This document shows, in pieces, positions 12,979 through 20,602 of a stretch of 49,824 bases of DNA (positions are counted from its first letter, which is position 1; every line of letters begins with the position of its first letter). The notes below the pieces were generated by a model. That model saw only the letters and a program-made list of their open reading frames with translations. It searched no databases and was not told the DNA's origin. The stretch is taken from positions 1 to 49,824 of the forward strand of contig JADLGH010000050.1 in assembly GCA_020849425.1 (NCBI GenBank), in the 5' to 3' direction. Source of the DNA: Candidatus Dadabacteria bacterium. Lineage in GTDB: Bacteria > Desulfobacterota_D > UBA1144 > Nemesobacterales > UBA2774. Both the position numbers and the translations under genes were made by a program.

Positions 12979-13135
12979 AATCTATCCTCTCGTTAATTTG
13001 ATGACGGCGCTTATAATATTAACCCCAGGAGCCCGCTCCTCGAATGAGATTATATAACACCTCTAATGAAAGCTGAATACCGCGGGGAGAGATAATCCGG
13101 ATGCCCCGCAACGAATTCGACAGGAGTTTAAGGTA

Positions 13136-13164
13136 TTGATTAAATACGAATCTCGACCATAATT
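13136..13164 (+). promoter_or_regulatory. Candidate promoter for the SDR gene
   Basis: TTGATT at 13136-13141 is followed 16-17 bases later by CATAAT/ATAATT (13158-13164). A start near 13171 would give a leader of about 24 bases carrying AGGTGA before the ATG at 13195. Read by eye only. Confidence 0.35.
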
Positions 13165-13194
13165 ACCCTTAAACATTATCCAGGTGATAATCCC

Positions 13195-13950
13195 ATGAAA
13201 CTTCTCGAAGGAAAGACCGCCCTTATAACGGGCGGCGGCTCAGGTATAGGCAGGGAAACGGCGCGGCTGTTCGCGGAAGAAGGGGCGAACGTCGTCATAA
13301 CCGGGCGGAAGGAAGAGAGTCTCATCGAAGCCGCGGCCGCGGACAGCGGCGCTATCGGTTATCTCGTAAACGACGTATCCAAAGAAGAGGACTGTAAGGC
13401 CGCCGTCGAATTCACCCTGGATAAATTCGGCAAGCTGGACATCCTTTTCAACAACGCCGGGGTTATTTACAAGGCGGAGACGCACGACACGACGACGGAG
13501 CAGTGGGAAACGACTTTCGACACGAACGTGAGGGGAATGTTCCTCATGTCGAAGTACGCCATACCTCACATGCTCGAACGGAAATACGGCTGTATAGTCA
13601 ACAACTCGTCCATACTCGGCCTCAAGGCGTCGAAAGGGTTCGCAGCGTATAACTCCTCCAAGGGCGCGGTCAGTCAGCTCACCAAAAGCATGGCGCTCGA
13701 ATACGCGGCGCTCGGCATACGCGTTAACGCCATCTGCCCCGGAACCATTTACACCCCCATGGTCGAATATGTCTTCGAGGCGTGGGGGGACAGGGAAATG
13801 GCGAGACAAAGGTACCTTTCAGTCCATCCTATAAAGCGCTTCGGGGATACGAGCGAGGCCGCCCGGGCCGTGCTTTTCCTCTGCGACGACAGGGTAGGAT
13901 TCGTTACAGGCGTCCTTCTCCCTGTGGACGGCGGCCTGAGCGCGAAGTAG
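13195..13950 (+). CDS. Short-chain dehydrogenase/reductase (SDR) family oxidoreductase
   Basis: A 251-residue classical SDR. The cofactor loop T-G-G-G-S-G-I-G is at residues 12-19, N-N-A-G at 86-89, and the catalytic Ser138/139, Tyr152 and Lys156 (Y-x-x-x-K) are all present. T-G-R-K after the second strand suggests NADP(H) preference, but that is only indicative. The C-terminus ends with the usual P-V-D-G-G-L. The substrate cannot be inferred: these enzymes act on sugars, ketones, steroids or acyl chains. It stands alone, divergent from the alpha-2-macroglobulin gene, with its own likely promoter. Confidence 0.9.
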   Translation: MKLLEGKTALITGGGSGIGRETARLFAEEGANVVITGRKEESLIEAAAADSGAIGYLVNDVSKEEDCKAAVEFTLDKFGKLDILFNNAGVIYKAETHDTTTEQWETTFDTNVRGMFLMSKYAIPHMLERKYGCIVNNSSILGLKASKGFAAYNSSKGAVSQLTKSMALEYAALGIRVNAICPGTIYTPMVEYVFEAWGDREMARQRYLSVHPIKRFGDTSEAARAVLFLCDDRVGFVTGVLLPVDGGLSAK

Positions 13951-14036
13951 CATACTCCTTTTAATTCCGGCGAGGCAATAATGGCCGGACACGGGAACTA
14001 CTGCCGATTTCAATATAGAGAGCGGGCTAAAAAAGC

Positions 14037-14048
14037 ATGTCCGGACAT
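14037..14048. repeat. 12-bp perfect palindrome
   Basis: ATGTCCGGACAT reads the same on both strands. It lies about 70 bases upstream of the candidate promoter at 14110 and could be an operator half-site pair; nothing else supports a function. Confidence 0.4.
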
Positions 14049-14109
14049 TAATACTTTGGTATTAAGCAATACAGCTATGTAATTCTTTTAAAGTACCGGA
14101 AATTAAGTC

Positions 14110-14139
14110 TTGATGGGGCCGCCGTCTATAGACTATCCT
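14110..14139 (+). promoter_or_regulatory. Candidate promoter of a leaderless small transcript
   Basis: TTGATG at 14110-14115 and TATCCT at 14134-14139, 18 bases apart. The predicted transcription start is at or one base before the ATG at 14147, and a strong terminator follows at 14271-14309, defining a transcript of roughly 160 bases. Confidence 0.4.
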
Positions 14140-14146
14140 TAATACT

Positions 14147-14236
14147 ATGGGACGGATTCACAAGACGTACGGGTTTCTGGACCTGGCGCTCTATTCGATA
14201 CTGTTCGCGGCTTTCTTCATAGCATTATTTGCGTAG
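14147..14236 (+). CDS. Putative 29-residue hydrophobic peptide, possibly leaderless
   Basis: A 29-codon frame in an otherwise gene-free 361-base gap. The product starts M-G-R-I-H-K-T-Y-G-F and continues as one hydrophobic helix (about residues 10-29), so it could be a single-pass inner-membrane micropeptide with the positive end in the cytoplasm. No Shine-Dalgarno is present; a -10-like TATCCT ends seven bases before the ATG, as expected for a leaderless mRNA. A rho-independent terminator lies 35 bases after the stop. The alternative is that the transcript is a small non-coding RNA and the frame is incidental. Confidence 0.4.
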   Translation: MGRIHKTYGFLDLALYSILFAAFFIALFA

Positions 14237-14270
14237 GCTTAACTACATCTTGCCTTTTGCTTCTCTTAGG

Positions 14271-14309
14271 CCCTCCCCCATTCCAAACCGGATGCGGGAG
14301 GGTTTTTTT
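14271..14309 (+). terminator. Rho-independent terminator
   Basis: Arms CCCTCCC (14271-14277) and GGGAGGG (14296-14302) pair perfectly, the 18-base loop can add CAT-TCC/GGATG pairs, and seven T follow (14303-14309). It ends the small transcript described at 14147 and sits three bases before the stop of the opposing GNAT gene. Confidence 0.85.
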
Positions 14310-14311
14310 CG

Positions 14312-14878
14312 TCAATTGTCCTCACTACCCGGATTCCATTCCTTTCTCAGCATGCTGTAGACCACGTGATCGACGTAGTGGTCGTAGAGCCATTCGGCTT
14401 CTCTGAGCGTGCCCTCTTCAGCGAGACCCAAACGCTCGGGAACCGCCCTGCTCCTGCCGTTCCCCGGGGCGCATCTTATCTCTATCCGGTTAAAGCCGAG
14501 GCTGCCGAAACCGTAATCCATGAGTGCCCGGCAGGATTTTGTGACTATTCCCTTCCCCTGGTAGCTCTCGCCGAGCCAGTAGCCTATGCTTGTCGAGTGA
14601 TTCAGCCAGTCTACCTTGTGAAAGCCTATCACCCCGGCGATCTTCCCCCTGTACATAATCGCCAGAGTAAGGGATACGCTCTCTTTGAACTGCTTCCGAC
14701 TGAAGATAATAAAGTCTATAGTGTTTTGGAGGTACCTGTTATTGTCGAGCCAGGGGAGCCATTTTTTCAGGTATTCCCTGTTACTGTCGATAAGCCTGAA
14801 GAGCTCGGCGGCATGGTCTTCCCGAAGTAGCTCAAGCTCGAGATAACTCTCGGCTCTCAGAATAAGCTTGTCGTCCAT
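14312..14878 (-). CDS. GNAT family N-acetyltransferase (RimJ/RimL type)
   Basis: A 188-residue acetyltransferase. L-R-E-D-H-A-A-E-L-F near the N-terminus, I-G-Y-W-L-G-E-S-Y-Q-G-K-G in the middle (acetyl-CoA pyrophosphate loop about residues 95-107) and N-R-I-E-I-R-C-A-P-G-N-G-R-S follow the RimJ/RimL pattern, ending with L-Y-D-H-Y-V-D-H-V-V-Y-S-M-L. Such proteins acetylate ribosomal-protein N-termini, antibiotics or small amines; the target is not predictable. No Shine-Dalgarno precedes its ATG, but it lies 16 bases after the membrane-protein gene at 14895 and may be translated with it. Confidence 0.88.
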   Translation of the reverse strand: MDDKLILRAESYLELELLREDHAAELFRLIDSNREYLKKWLPWLDNNRYLQNTIDFIIFSRKQFKESVSLTLAIMYRGKIAGVIGFHKVDWLNHSTSIGYWLGESYQGKGIVTKSCRALMDYGFGSLGFNRIEIRCAPGNGRSRAVPERLGLAEEGTLREAEWLYDHYVDHVVYSMLRKEWNPGSEDN

Positions 14879-14894
14879 GTGAAGCTGCCGCGCG

Positions 14895-15353
14895 TTATCT
14901 CTTCTTCGAAAGCGCGGCTCCTATCGCGGCATCGAGACCGGTCGGGTCGTCGGTGCCTATTCTGAATTTCCTTCCGTCCACCATGGCTATCTCCACGGCG
15001 TCGAGGCCGGATACGTTGTAGAGCCATCCGATGGGGATCCTTCTCAGACCCCAGCCGTAATACCACGGATTCCGTACTGCCGAGTGCGACTCGATCTCCG
15101 ATAGCGGGAATCTCTTTCGGATAAGCCCGACGCCGAAGCTGAGCGAGACCTCTTCATCGTCCACCCTGACCGAGAGGACGCAAAAGAGAAGAAGGCACAA
15201 TACCAGGGCCGCGAGAATGACGAGGAGAAACGGGTTTGTCTTGCCGCTAAGGTAGAAATAGTTGAGTACGAGCAATATGCCGACGGAGATGAACGCCAGC
15301 ATAAGATATCCGATCTGAGTGTGTTTGTACTCCGTCAATTCCCGGCCCTCCAT
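14895..15353 (-). CDS. Small membrane protein with PH-like C-terminal domain
   Basis: A 152-residue protein of unknown function. Two transmembrane helices (about residues 13-32 and 40-62) are followed by a soluble stretch with V-D-D-E-E-V-S-L-S-F-G, F-P-L-S-E-I-E and a W-Y-Y-G-W-G-L-R-R loop, ending in D-G-R-K-F-R-I-G-T-D-D-P. That pattern matches the bacterial PH-like domain seen in many two-helix membrane proteins, as I read it. It follows the next membrane gene by 12 bases and precedes the GNAT gene by 16, suggesting one leftward operon. Confidence 0.7.
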   Translation of the reverse strand: MEGRELTEYKHTQIGYLMLAFISVGILLVLNYFYLSGKTNPFLLVILAALVLCLLLFCVLSVRVDDEEVSLSFGVGLIRKRFPLSEIESHSAVRNPWYYGWGLRRIPIGWLYNVSGLDAVEIAMVDGRKFRIGTDDPTGLDAAIGAALSKKR

Positions 15354-15365
15354 GGGTATGATAAT

Positions 15366-16055
15366 TTACCGTGTTATGCCCGGCGCCGCGAACGGGTTAT
15401 TGTTTTCGTAAGCCGTCCGGCCAACGGGGATTTCGCTCCCGGAAGACAGTTTCCTGTAAACGTAAGCAATGGCGATCATGGTTGTCGGTATGGTAGCGAA
15501 GAGTCCGACGAGGAAAACGAGCGCCCCGGCAATATTGATGAGCCCAAGCAGTACGAGAAACCAGAAGAGCGGCCACTTGACCCCTGAAGTTATTCTCCCG
15601 CTCTCCGAAAACGCCCCGCCTATCGGCGAGTCCTTGTCTACAATCAGGTATGGAACGTACTGGTATTTAATCATCCATATGAGTCCCGGCACTATCAGCA
15701 ACAAAAAGCCCGCAAATACCAAGAGCATGTAGAGGATATTCCCCAGAATGAATCTCAAGAATTGCGGCAAGGAGAATTGAAGCAGCTCCGAGACGTTGAG
15801 CGCTATCCCGCCGCATATGTTAAGGGCGACCCTGATAAAAATAAAGTTGATCGCGAAGCTGGCCAGAATGCTTCCGATGGAAAAAAGAAGGGAAAAGACC
15901 GGGAGCCGCTCTTCGAACAGATCCGCGAAAGTTCCGAAAAAGAGGTTAATGAGCCAGCTGACCATGAGAAACACTATGAAAAACGCGAGGTTTTCCCTCA
16001 TCCTGTCCCAGCCGAACCTTATGGCTTCCTTTATCGAGAATCCTTTCTTCTCCAT
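15366..16055 (-). CDS. Polytopic membrane protein (DUF975/YciC-like)
   Basis: A 229-residue integral membrane protein with a charged amphipathic N-terminus (K-E-A-I-R-F-G-W-D) and about five or six transmembrane helices. The phrase L-L-L-I-V-P-G-L-I-W-M-I-K-Y-Q-Y-V-P-Y-L-I followed by S-x-G-A-F-x-E-S is typical of the glycerophosphoryl-diesterase-membrane-domain/DUF975/YciC superfamily, in which the helix break VPG-I-W is conserved. The function of that group is unknown. GGAGGA lies eight bases before the ATG. It is the first gene of the small operon with the PH-like membrane protein and the GNAT enzyme. Confidence 0.72.
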   Translation of the reverse strand: MEKKGFSIKEAIRFGWDRMRENLAFFIVFLMVSWLINLFFGTFADLFEERLPVFSLLFSIGSILASFAINFIFIRVALNICGGIALNVSELLQFSLPQFLRFILGNILYMLLVFAGFLLLIVPGLIWMIKYQYVPYLIVDKDSPIGGAFSESGRITSGVKWPLFWFLVLLGLINIAGALVFLVGLFATIPTTMIAIAYVYRKLSSGSEIPVGRTAYENNNPFAAPGITR

Positions 16056-16154
16056 ATGGGCATCCTCCGAATATTATCGATACCGCTTGTGCGCTTATAC
16101 TTGTGCGCTTATAAATGTATACCCGTACGTTCCGTTGCGAATACCGGCAGCGCC

Positions 16155-16925
16155 TTAATCCGGCCGGCCGGCCCTGAACCCCGAAAAGAATATGCGTCTG
16201 AATGGATAGAACACCGGCCCTTCCGGGTAGAGCTTTTCGAGCTTTTCCATGAGGGCGTCCCTGAAAGCCTCGTCGAGCGGCGGCTGGAGACGGCTGAAAT
16301 AAGACAAAAGCACCGTGCCGGAGAGCCATTCGAGGACGGCCCGGGCATCGTCCAGGGCATGCGGGAATACCTTTTCGAATACTGTAATGCCGGTGCACCC
16401 GTTCTCGTAAAGAAGCTCGGCGTATTCCGTAATGGTGAGCACCGACGGTTGCCTCACCCATCCACCGAGGGCGCTTCTGAAAGGCTCTTCCCCGGCGGTT
16501 TCGCCGGCGAGGAGCTGGGTTATATGCACGTGGTTCGACGGGACCTGTACGGCAATCTGGCCCCCGGGTTTTAGAAGCGATATCAGCCGCGGTACGAGCC
16601 TCGGGTGGTCGGGGACCCACTGGAGAGCGGCATTCGAGAAGACGAGATCCCATTCTCCGCCCAGGTCCTGTACGGGCAGGAGCTCGAAATCGAGCCCGGG
16701 CCTTACCCTCGGCGCGGCCTTACCGAGCATCTCAGGCGAGGAATCTATTCCGAGAACGCGGCTTCGGGGAAGCATATCCGAGAGCCTGCGCGTCAGCTCG
16801 CCCGTACCGCAGCCGAGATCGACAACATCTATACCTTCCCTTATTTCCACGAGACCGCTCAGGTCTTCGAAAGGCGCGAATCTCTCTTTCTGAAATTTCC
16901 CGTAGAGCTCTGGATTCCATGCCAT
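16155..16925 (-). CDS. tam: Trans-aconitate 2-methyltransferase (class I SAM methyltransferase)
   Basis: A 256-residue methyltransferase. It begins M-A-W-N-P-E-L-Y, as Tam proteins do (W-x-P-x-x-Y), followed by F-A-P-F-E-D-L. The SAM motif I is V-V-D-L-G-C-G-T-G-E-L-T-R (about residues 34-46), motif II G-I-D-S-S-P-E-M-L, and F-S-N-A-A-L-Q-W-V-P-D-H is the family post-II motif. Tam methylates trans-aconitate, which inhibits the citric acid cycle, in the cytoplasm. GGAGG lies eight bases before the ATG. Other small-acid methyltransferases remain possible. Confidence 0.85.
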   Translation of the reverse strand: MAWNPELYGKFQKERFAPFEDLSGLVEIREGIDVVDLGCGTGELTRRLSDMLPRSRVLGIDSSPEMLGKAAPRVRPGLDFELLPVQDLGGEWDLVFSNAALQWVPDHPRLVPRLISLLKPGGQIAVQVPSNHVHITQLLAGETAGEEPFRSALGGWVRQPSVLTITEYAELLYENGCTGITVFEKVFPHALDDARAVLEWLSGTVLLSYFSRLQPPLDEAFRDALMEKLEKLYPEGPVFYPFRRIFFSGFRAGRPD

Positions 16926-16997
16926 GAAGTAAAACCTCCGGACCGGGCGTCTGTAGTCATATTACTCTATACGTCTTTCAAGACATAACATTTACTA

Positions 16998-17019
16998 TGA
17001 TATCATTTTCCTGATATCA
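16998..17019. repeat. Two tandem TGATATCA palindromes, 14-bp period
   Basis: TGATATCATTTTC occurs twice with a 14-base period; each copy contains the palindrome TGATATCA (16998-17005 and 17012-17019). They lie 37-58 bases before the crcB ATG and overlap a possible -10 (TATCAT, 17015-17020), so they could be a repressor operator for crcB. No known fluoride riboswitch is seen. Confidence 0.5.
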
Positions 17020-17055
17020 TTTTCAGAATCCTGTCGAAAACGGAGGCCAGGGTCG

Positions 17056-17442
17056 ATGTCGAACCTCGTTTATATAGCTGCGGGCGGCGTAATCGGAGCC
17101 ATACTCAGGTATACGGTCACGGGGGCGGTCTTCAGGCTCGTTCCGGGCGCGTTCCCCTGGGGGACGCTTCTCGTGAACATCACCGGCTGCCTCGCAATCG
17201 GCGCAGTGTGGCACCTTTTCGAGGGTTTCTACATTACTCCCAACATGAGGCTTTTCCTTATGGTCGGCCTGCTCGGTGCTTATACGACTTTCTCGAGCTT
17301 CGGCCTTGAAACCCTTAACCTCCTGAGGGAAGGCGAGGTCGGCCATGCGCTCTTCTATGTCCTTGCGAGCAACATCATAGGCGTAGCAGCCGTATACGCC
17401 GGAATCCTCGTGACCAGAGGTCTCACAGGGCTTCTCAGGTAA
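17056..17442 (+). CDS. crcB: Fluoride ion channel CrcB/Fluc
   Basis: A 128-residue membrane protein with four transmembrane helices, the standard Fluc length. Signature elements are G-G-x-I-G-A-I-L-R near the N-terminus, G-T-L-L-V-N-I-T-G-C (with the conserved Asn), and T-T-F-S-S-F-G-L-E. Fluc works as an antiparallel dimer exporting fluoride; the Gly-rich first helix and FSSF region line the pores. GGAGG lies nine bases before the ATG. Upstream are two tandem palindromes but not the fluoride riboswitch that often controls this gene. Confidence 0.94.
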   Translation: MSNLVYIAAGGVIGAILRYTVTGAVFRLVPGAFPWGTLLVNITGCLAIGAVWHLFEGFYITPNMRLFLMVGLLGAYTTFSSFGLETLNLLREGEVGHALFYVLASNIIGVAAVYAGILVTRGLTGLLR

Positions 17443-17474
17443 TATTTACCGCTCGCATGCAGCCTGGCATCTCC

Positions 17475-17503
17475 TTGAAGGGTGCCCGCATCTTAATTAC
17501 ACT
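17475..17503 (+). promoter_or_regulatory. Candidate promoter giving a leaderless rpiB-like mRNA
   Basis: TTGAAG at 17475-17480 and TACACT at 17498-17503, 17 bases apart. Expected transcription start near 17510, with the ATG at 17513 and no Shine-Dalgarno in between. Confidence 0.45.
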
Positions 17504-17512
17504 ACTCGTACT

Positions 17513-17956
17513 ATGAAAATCGCCGTTGGAAGCGACGAGCGGACGTATCTCACGGACTTCGTCATGGAAGAACTGGTTAAAAGGGGCATAGAGGTCGAGC
17601 CCCACGGCCCTCTCGCGGGCGAAGGTCTTCAGTGGGCGGACGTCGCCGAGGAGGTCTCCAGGAGGGTCGCCGATGGGGAATGCGACCAGGGGATACTTTT
17701 CTGCTGGACGGGTACGGGCGTCAGCATAGCGGCGAACAAGATTCCAGGCATACGCGCAGCCCTTTGCCAGGACGCCAAAGCGGCCGAAGGGGCGCGGAGG
17801 TGGAACGATGCGAATGTCCTGGCGATGAGTCTCCGGGCAGTGTCGCCCGTCGTGGCGGGCGAGATATTAGACGCATGGCTTACGACCTCGCCCGAGGAAA
17901 ACGAGCGGGAAAATATAGAGAAGGTAGGAAAGCTCGAAAAGAAGTATTGCAGATAG
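17513..17956 (+). CDS. RpiB/LacA/LacB family sugar-phosphate isomerase
   Basis: A 147-residue protein of the ribose-5-phosphate isomerase B family. M-K-I-A-V-G-S-D-E opens the Rossmann-like fold, and the active-site loop reads F-C-W-T-G-T-G-V-S-I-A-A-N-K with the catalytic Cys; the usual Gly after that Cys is Trp here. I-R-A-A-L-C-Q-D and W-N-D-A-N-V-L follow the family pattern, with Trp where ribose enzymes commonly have His. These changes point to a subfamily with a different sugar, so I do not assign rpiB. No ribosome site precedes the ATG; the -10 box is nine bases upstream. asd follows after 42 bases. Confidence 0.82.
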   Translation: MKIAVGSDERTYLTDFVMEELVKRGIEVEPHGPLAGEGLQWADVAEEVSRRVADGECDQGILFCWTGTGVSIAANKIPGIRAALCQDAKAAEGARRWNDANVLAMSLRAVSPVVAGEILDAWLTTSPEENERENIEKVGKLEKKYCR

Positions 17957-17998
17957 AAAGCTTTAGATGTGATGATAAGAAAGAATTCGGAGGAATAA

Positions 17999-19021
17999 AT
18001 GAAGAGCGGTGGTTATAACGTTGCAATAGCCGGCGCGACGGGCGCAGTGGGGCAGGAGATGATGGACATCCTGAGGGAGAGGAACTTTCCCGTAAAGGAG
18101 CTCAGGCTCCTTGCATCCGAGAGATCGGCGGGAAAGAAGATGCAGTTTAACGGCACTGATATAGAAATAAAGAAACTGGACAAGGATTCGTTTTCGGGGA
18201 TAGACATAGCCCTCTTTTCGGCCGGCGGTGGGAGGAGCAAGGAATTCGCGCCCGCCGCGGTCGAGGCCGGGGCGGTCGTCGTCGATAACAGCTCCGCCTT
18301 CAGAATGGAAGAAGACGTACCTCTCGTCATTCCGGAGATAAATCCCGGGGCGGCGGCCGGTTACAGGAAAAGGGGGATCATCGCAAACCCCAACTGTACG
18401 ACCGCGGTTACCCTCATGGCCCTTAAGCCGCTACACGACATCGCGCGAATAAAGAGGGTCATCGCATCGAGCTACCAGGCCGTGTCGGGCGCGGGCGCCC
18501 AGGCGATAGAGGAGCTCCGGCAGGAAACCCTCGCGTGGGCCGGCTCGGGCGATATGAAGCCGTCGGTATTCCCGCACCAGATAGCGTTCAATATAATTCC
18601 GCACATCGATACCTTTCTGGAGAACGGTTACACGAAAGAGGAAATGAAGCTCCATCACGAAACCAGGAAAATATTCGGGGATAATGAAATCGCGGTTACG
18701 GCGACTACCGTCAGGGTGCCGGTATTCAGGGCGCATTCGGTGGCAGTGAATATAGAAACCGAGAAAAAGATATCGGCAGGCGAGGCGAAAGAGGCCCTTT
18801 CCCGCTTCCCCGGAGTCAGGGTAGTGGACGAACCGCAGAACCTTAGATATCCGATGCCGATAGACGCCGCGGGGCTCGACGAGTGCCTCGTCGGAAGGAT
18901 AAGGGAGGACTATTCGACGCCAAACGGGCTTTCGCTGTGGGTGGTCGGCGACCAGCTCAGAAAGGGCGCCGCGCTCAACGCCGTTCAGATAGCGGAGCTT
19001 CTTATCGGGGAGTATATATAG
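17999..19021 (+). CDS. asd: Aspartate-semialdehyde dehydrogenase
   Basis: A 340-residue NADP-dependent enzyme that reduces aspartyl phosphate to aspartate semialdehyde, the branch point to lysine/diaminopimelate, threonine and methionine. The dinucleotide loop is A-G-A-T-G-A-V-G-Q-E (residues 11-20), followed by L-L-A-S-E-R-S-A-G-K. The catalytic Cys133 lies in N-P-N-C-T-T, and the substrate Arg/His region R-x-P-V-F-R-A-H-S is intact. GGAGGAAT precedes the ATG. Its stop overlaps the next start by one base (TAGTG). Its product feeds dapA downstream and metX/metY elsewhere in the window. Confidence 0.96.
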   Translation: MKSGGYNVAIAGATGAVGQEMMDILRERNFPVKELRLLASERSAGKKMQFNGTDIEIKKLDKDSFSGIDIALFSAGGGRSKEFAPAAVEAGAVVVDNSSAFRMEEDVPLVIPEINPGAAAGYRKRGIIANPNCTTAVTLMALKPLHDIARIKRVIASSYQAVSGAGAQAIEELRQETLAWAGSGDMKPSVFPHQIAFNIIPHIDTFLENGYTKEEMKLHHETRKIFGDNEIAVTATTVRVPVFRAHSVAVNIETEKKISAGEAKEALSRFPGVRVVDEPQNLRYPMPIDAAGLDECLVGRIREDYSTPNGLSLWVVGDQLRKGAALNAVQIAELLIGEYI

Positions 19022-19578
19022 TGGCCATAGCAGGAGTGCTCAAGGGGCTTGTCGAAAAGCTCCAGGGCGGAAGTTTTACAGAGCCCCCGGACGGTATCGC
19101 CGAAGGCGTCAGAAAGCGCCTCGGCGAGGGTGAGGAGATACGCTTCACGCTCCTTAACTGGAGGGCCATGCACAAGGCCCCGACGTTTACGGATAGCAAC
19201 ACTTACTTCAGATCCTGGTTCATACTGACAACCCGGCGGATCATAATCGCGAGGAATTCTTCGGAGCTCAAGACGTTCAGGGAAATCCCGCTCAACGGGG
19301 TAACGGACATACATTACGAGCTCGACCGCGGCGAGCCCAGGGTGACGATTACAACCCCGGGAAACGTGGATAAAATAGAATTCCCGAAAAGGGCCGCGGG
19401 GCATACCGCGGAGCTCGAAGAGCTCCTCGCCTCGGCGATCGCCGAGGCGAGGAGTGCGGCGCCCGTTACAGCCGAAGCCAGGATCGTGTTATGCGGGGGC
19501 TGCGGAAGCCGTATTCCGGGAACGAGCCGCTTCTGCCCGGAGTGCGGAGTGAGAATAATCCTCCGGGACAGTATATGA
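19021..19578 (+). CDS. Uncharacterised protein: PH-like domain plus C-terminal zinc ribbon
   Basis: A 185-residue protein starting with GTG, whose first base is the last base of the asd stop codon. Residues about 35-140 resemble a bacterial PH-like (YokE-type) domain: W-F-I-L-T-T-R-R-I-I-I-A-R, then I-P-L-N-G-V-T-D-I-H-Y and R-V-T-I-T. The end carries a four-Cys zinc ribbon, C-G-G-C-G then C-P-E-C-G. No signal or membrane helix. The coupled start suggests cotranslation with asd, though no functional link to lysine synthesis is evident. The function is unknown. Confidence 0.75.
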   Translation: MAIAGVLKGLVEKLQGGSFTEPPDGIAEGVRKRLGEGEEIRFTLLNWRAMHKAPTFTDSNTYFRSWFILTTRRIIIARNSSELKTFREIPLNGVTDIHYELDRGEPRVTITTPGNVDKIEFPKRAAGHTAELEELLASAIAEARSAAPVTAEARIVLCGGCGSRIPGTSRFCPECGVRIILRDSI

Positions 19579-19695
19579 ACCTGCCGCAGAAGCCACGCCG
19601 AAAGAGCCGGATAATTCGCCGCCGTCTCGTATAAACCTTGAATTGACCAAAAGCTCGAATATAATGAATTCTGCCGGACCAAGGAGGCTTTGCCG

Positions 19696-20574
19696 ATGAT
19701 TCACGGCTCGCTTGTCGCCATTGTCACGCCATTTAAGAACGGGAAGATCGACGAGGACGCGTTAAAAAAGCTTATAGATTTCCAGATCGAGAACGGTACG
19801 CACGGCATCGTTCCGTGCGGCACGACGGGGGAATCCCCTACTCTCACGCACGAAGAGCACGAATACGTCATAGAGCTTACCGTAAAGGCGGTCGGCAAGC
19901 GGGTCCCTGTCGTCGCGGGGACGGGCTCCAACAGCACGAAGGAGGCCATAAGGCTCACCCGATTCGCCGAGGAAGTCGGCGTCGACGCCGCGCTTCTCGT
20001 CGCGCCTTATTACAACAAGCCGACCCAGGAGGGCCTCTACCTCCACTTCAAGCAGATAGCGTCTCAGGTAAAGATACCGCTTATCCTGTATAACATCCCG
20101 GGGCGCTCGGTCGTCAACATACAGCCCGAAACGGTAGCGAGGCTGGCGAAGGACTGCCCCAACATCATAGGGATAAAGGAGGCGTCGGGGTCACTGGTCC
20201 AGGCGAGCAGGATATTCAGTCTATGCGGAAGGGATTTTCTGGTCCTCTCCGGCGAGGATTCGCTCAACTTCCCGCTCATGTGCATAGGGGCGCAGGGATT
20301 CATCACCGTGACGGCGAACGTGGCGCCGAGGGACGTCGCGGACCTGTATAACCATTATGCGGCCGGGGACATAGACAAGGCCCGGGACCTTCATTACAGG
20401 CTTCTCCCGCTCAACGAGGCGCTCTTCCTCGAAACGAACCCGATCCCGGTCAAGGCGGCGCTCAGCATGATGGACAAGATAGCTTACGAATACCGGTATC
20501 CGCTCTGCCGGATGTCGGAGAAATACTACGAAGAGCTCAGGGGAGCTCTCGCCGGTTACGGACTGGTTAAATAG
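19696..20574 (+). CDS. dapA: 4-hydroxy-tetrahydrodipicolinate synthase
   Basis: A 292-residue class I aldolase, exactly the usual DapA length. It condenses aspartate semialdehyde with pyruvate in the diaminopimelate/lysine pathway. Seen are C-G-T-T-G-E with Thr43/Thr44, Y-N-I-P-G-R with Tyr132, and the Schiff-base Lys161 in G-I-K-E-A-S-G. AAGGAGG is eight bases before the ATG; an in-frame TTG six bases earlier is too close to that site. It lies two genes after asd, whose product is its substrate. Confidence 0.96.
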   Translation: MIHGSLVAIVTPFKNGKIDEDALKKLIDFQIENGTHGIVPCGTTGESPTLTHEEHEYVIELTVKAVGKRVPVVAGTGSNSTKEAIRLTRFAEEVGVDAALLVAPYYNKPTQEGLYLHFKQIASQVKIPLILYNIPGRSVVNIQPETVARLAKDCPNIIGIKEASGSLVQASRIFSLCGRDFLVLSGEDSLNFPLMCIGAQGFITVTANVAPRDVADLYNHYAAGDIDKARDLHYRLLPLNEALFLETNPIPVKAALSMMDKIAYEYRYPLCRMSEKYYEELRGALAGYGLVK

Positions 20575-20602
20575 ACCCGATCCGCCGGCGAGCGGGGTAA
20601 GT

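Noticed and set aside
16926-17055. Fluoride riboswitch before crcB
   Set aside because: The conserved pseudoknot and loop sequences of crcB-type riboswitches are not present; only the tandem palindromes are seen.
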